NCBI GenBank assembly: GCA_020344055.1
Contig: CP070813.1
Span: 1,539,954 to 1,573,116, forward strand
Direction: 5' to 3'
Length of the DNA stretch: 33,163 bases
From: Candidatus Zixiibacteriota bacterium
Lineage (GTDB): Bacteria; Zixibacteria; MSB-5A5; UBA10806
Below are positions 32,718 to 33,163 of this stretch, piece by piece. Below the pieces are notes generated by a model that saw only the letters and a program-made list of their open reading frames with translations, did not search any database and was not told the origin of the DNA. The translations under genes and the position numbers were made by a program. Position 1 is the first letter of the stretch. Each line of letters opens with the position of its first letter.

Positions 32718-33163
32718 ATGGATAAGATGAAAAAAATGACGTCAGCATTAATTATGATCACGCTTACTCTGCTTTTCTATTCTTCAACAGCATTGACTCA
32801 GGATTCATGTAAGGTTGCGGATAACGGCACCGGCACTGTGGATCTTCCGGTCGCTTGCGATTTCTACGCTCCGTTCGAACCCATGTACATCACAGAAGGA
32901 TTACCGCCGGGTGATACATTAAAACTTCTGCCTATATTGGAGTCTTTCTTCTGTAATGTATCTACACCCTGCTCCTTATCAACTCCTCCCTCGAGCTGCG
33001 AGGGAACTGGCGGCCTGCTCGGGGGAAACTATGAATGTTTTGAAGCCACTTTAGACCTGGTTGTCACCGGTACCGGCGGTCTCGCCGGCTTCAATCGTCA
33101 CCTCCTGGTGCCGATGTCCTGCGAAATTCACACCTCACCTCGAACTCCCGGAGATTCCATACA
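32718..33163 (+). CDS. Secreted Cys-containing protein of unknown function (3' end outside window)
   Basis: The frame is open from ATG 32718 to the right edge (148 codons and two bases), so the protein is truncated by the window. It begins MDKMKKMTSALIMITLTLLFYSSTALTQ, a clear signal peptide with a basic n-region and cleavage expected after STA or LTQ. ATG 32727 is an alternative start with better Shine-Dalgarno spacing. The mature part shows DNGTGTVDLPVACDFYAP, LPPGDTLKL, paired Cys residues, GGLLGGNYECFEATLDL and TGTGGLAGFNRHL, suggesting a beta-rich exported domain with disulfides. I recall similar secreted proteins in Zixibacteria-like genomes but know no function. It lies 91 bases after the SBBP gene and may be cotranscribed with it. 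Confidence 0.8.
   Translation, partial: MDKMKKMTSALIMITLTLLFYSSTALTQDSCKVADNGTGTVDLPVACDFYAPFEPMYITEGLPPGDTLKLLPILESFFCNVSTPCSLSTPPSSCEGTGGLLGGNYECFEATLDLVVTGTGGLAGFNRHLLVPMSCEIHTSPRTPGDSI

Overview
The window looks like a chromosomal segment from an uncultured Gram-negative bacterium of the FCB superphylum. The best clue is the double dockerin-like tail (YNGLDITYGVN...KGG) on the large secreted protein near the right end. I associate that tail, from memory, with Candidatus Zixibacteria; the assignment is inference. Several candidate promoters have TTGACA and a 17-base spacer. TTG start codons recur, and some choices among starts are fixed by protein chemistry or Shine-Dalgarno spacing. I see no tRNA, rRNA, CRISPR array or insertion sequence.

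Layout. (1) 1-9260, plus strand: five tandem paralogues of a ~600-residue GT-C-type membrane glycosyltransferase, the first cut by the left edge. (2) 9232-13780: a PLP class V aminotransferase and an extended SDR on the minus strand, divergent from an alpha-oxoamine synthase (serine palmitoyltransferase-like) and a GNAT-like acyltransferase. SDR, synthase and acyltransferase together look like a bacterial ceramide/sphingolipid locus. (3) 13799-27871, a long minus-strand run read from right to left: a four-gene membrane module (A1-B1-C1-D1), then NfeD, stomatin-like SPFH and a CBS-pair protein, then a second diverged copy of the module (A2-B2-C2-D2), two DUF3857/transglutaminase-like secreted proteins (one with an intact catalytic triad, one with Cys and His replaced), and Fpg/MutM. 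(4) 28150-33163, plus strand: a CarA-like protein that has lost its glutaminase residues, a 1033-residue secreted protein (seven SBBP repeats, LamG-like domain, two dockerin-like repeats), and the start of another secreted Cys-containing protein cut by the right edge.

The best candidate for an undescribed system is the duplicated A-B-C-D module. A has a signal/anchor segment, one or two FN3 domains, a transmembrane helix, a conserved cytoplasmic alpha/beta-looking domain and a C-terminal helix. B and D are six-helix membrane proteins. C has a large extracytoplasmic domain between two helices. Genes within each module are 1-12 bases apart or overlap, so the four products probably form one envelope complex. 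The NfeD/SPFH/CBS genes sit between the copies, which suggests, without proving, a membrane-microdomain setting.

All calls are by eye from translation; no database or structure search was run.
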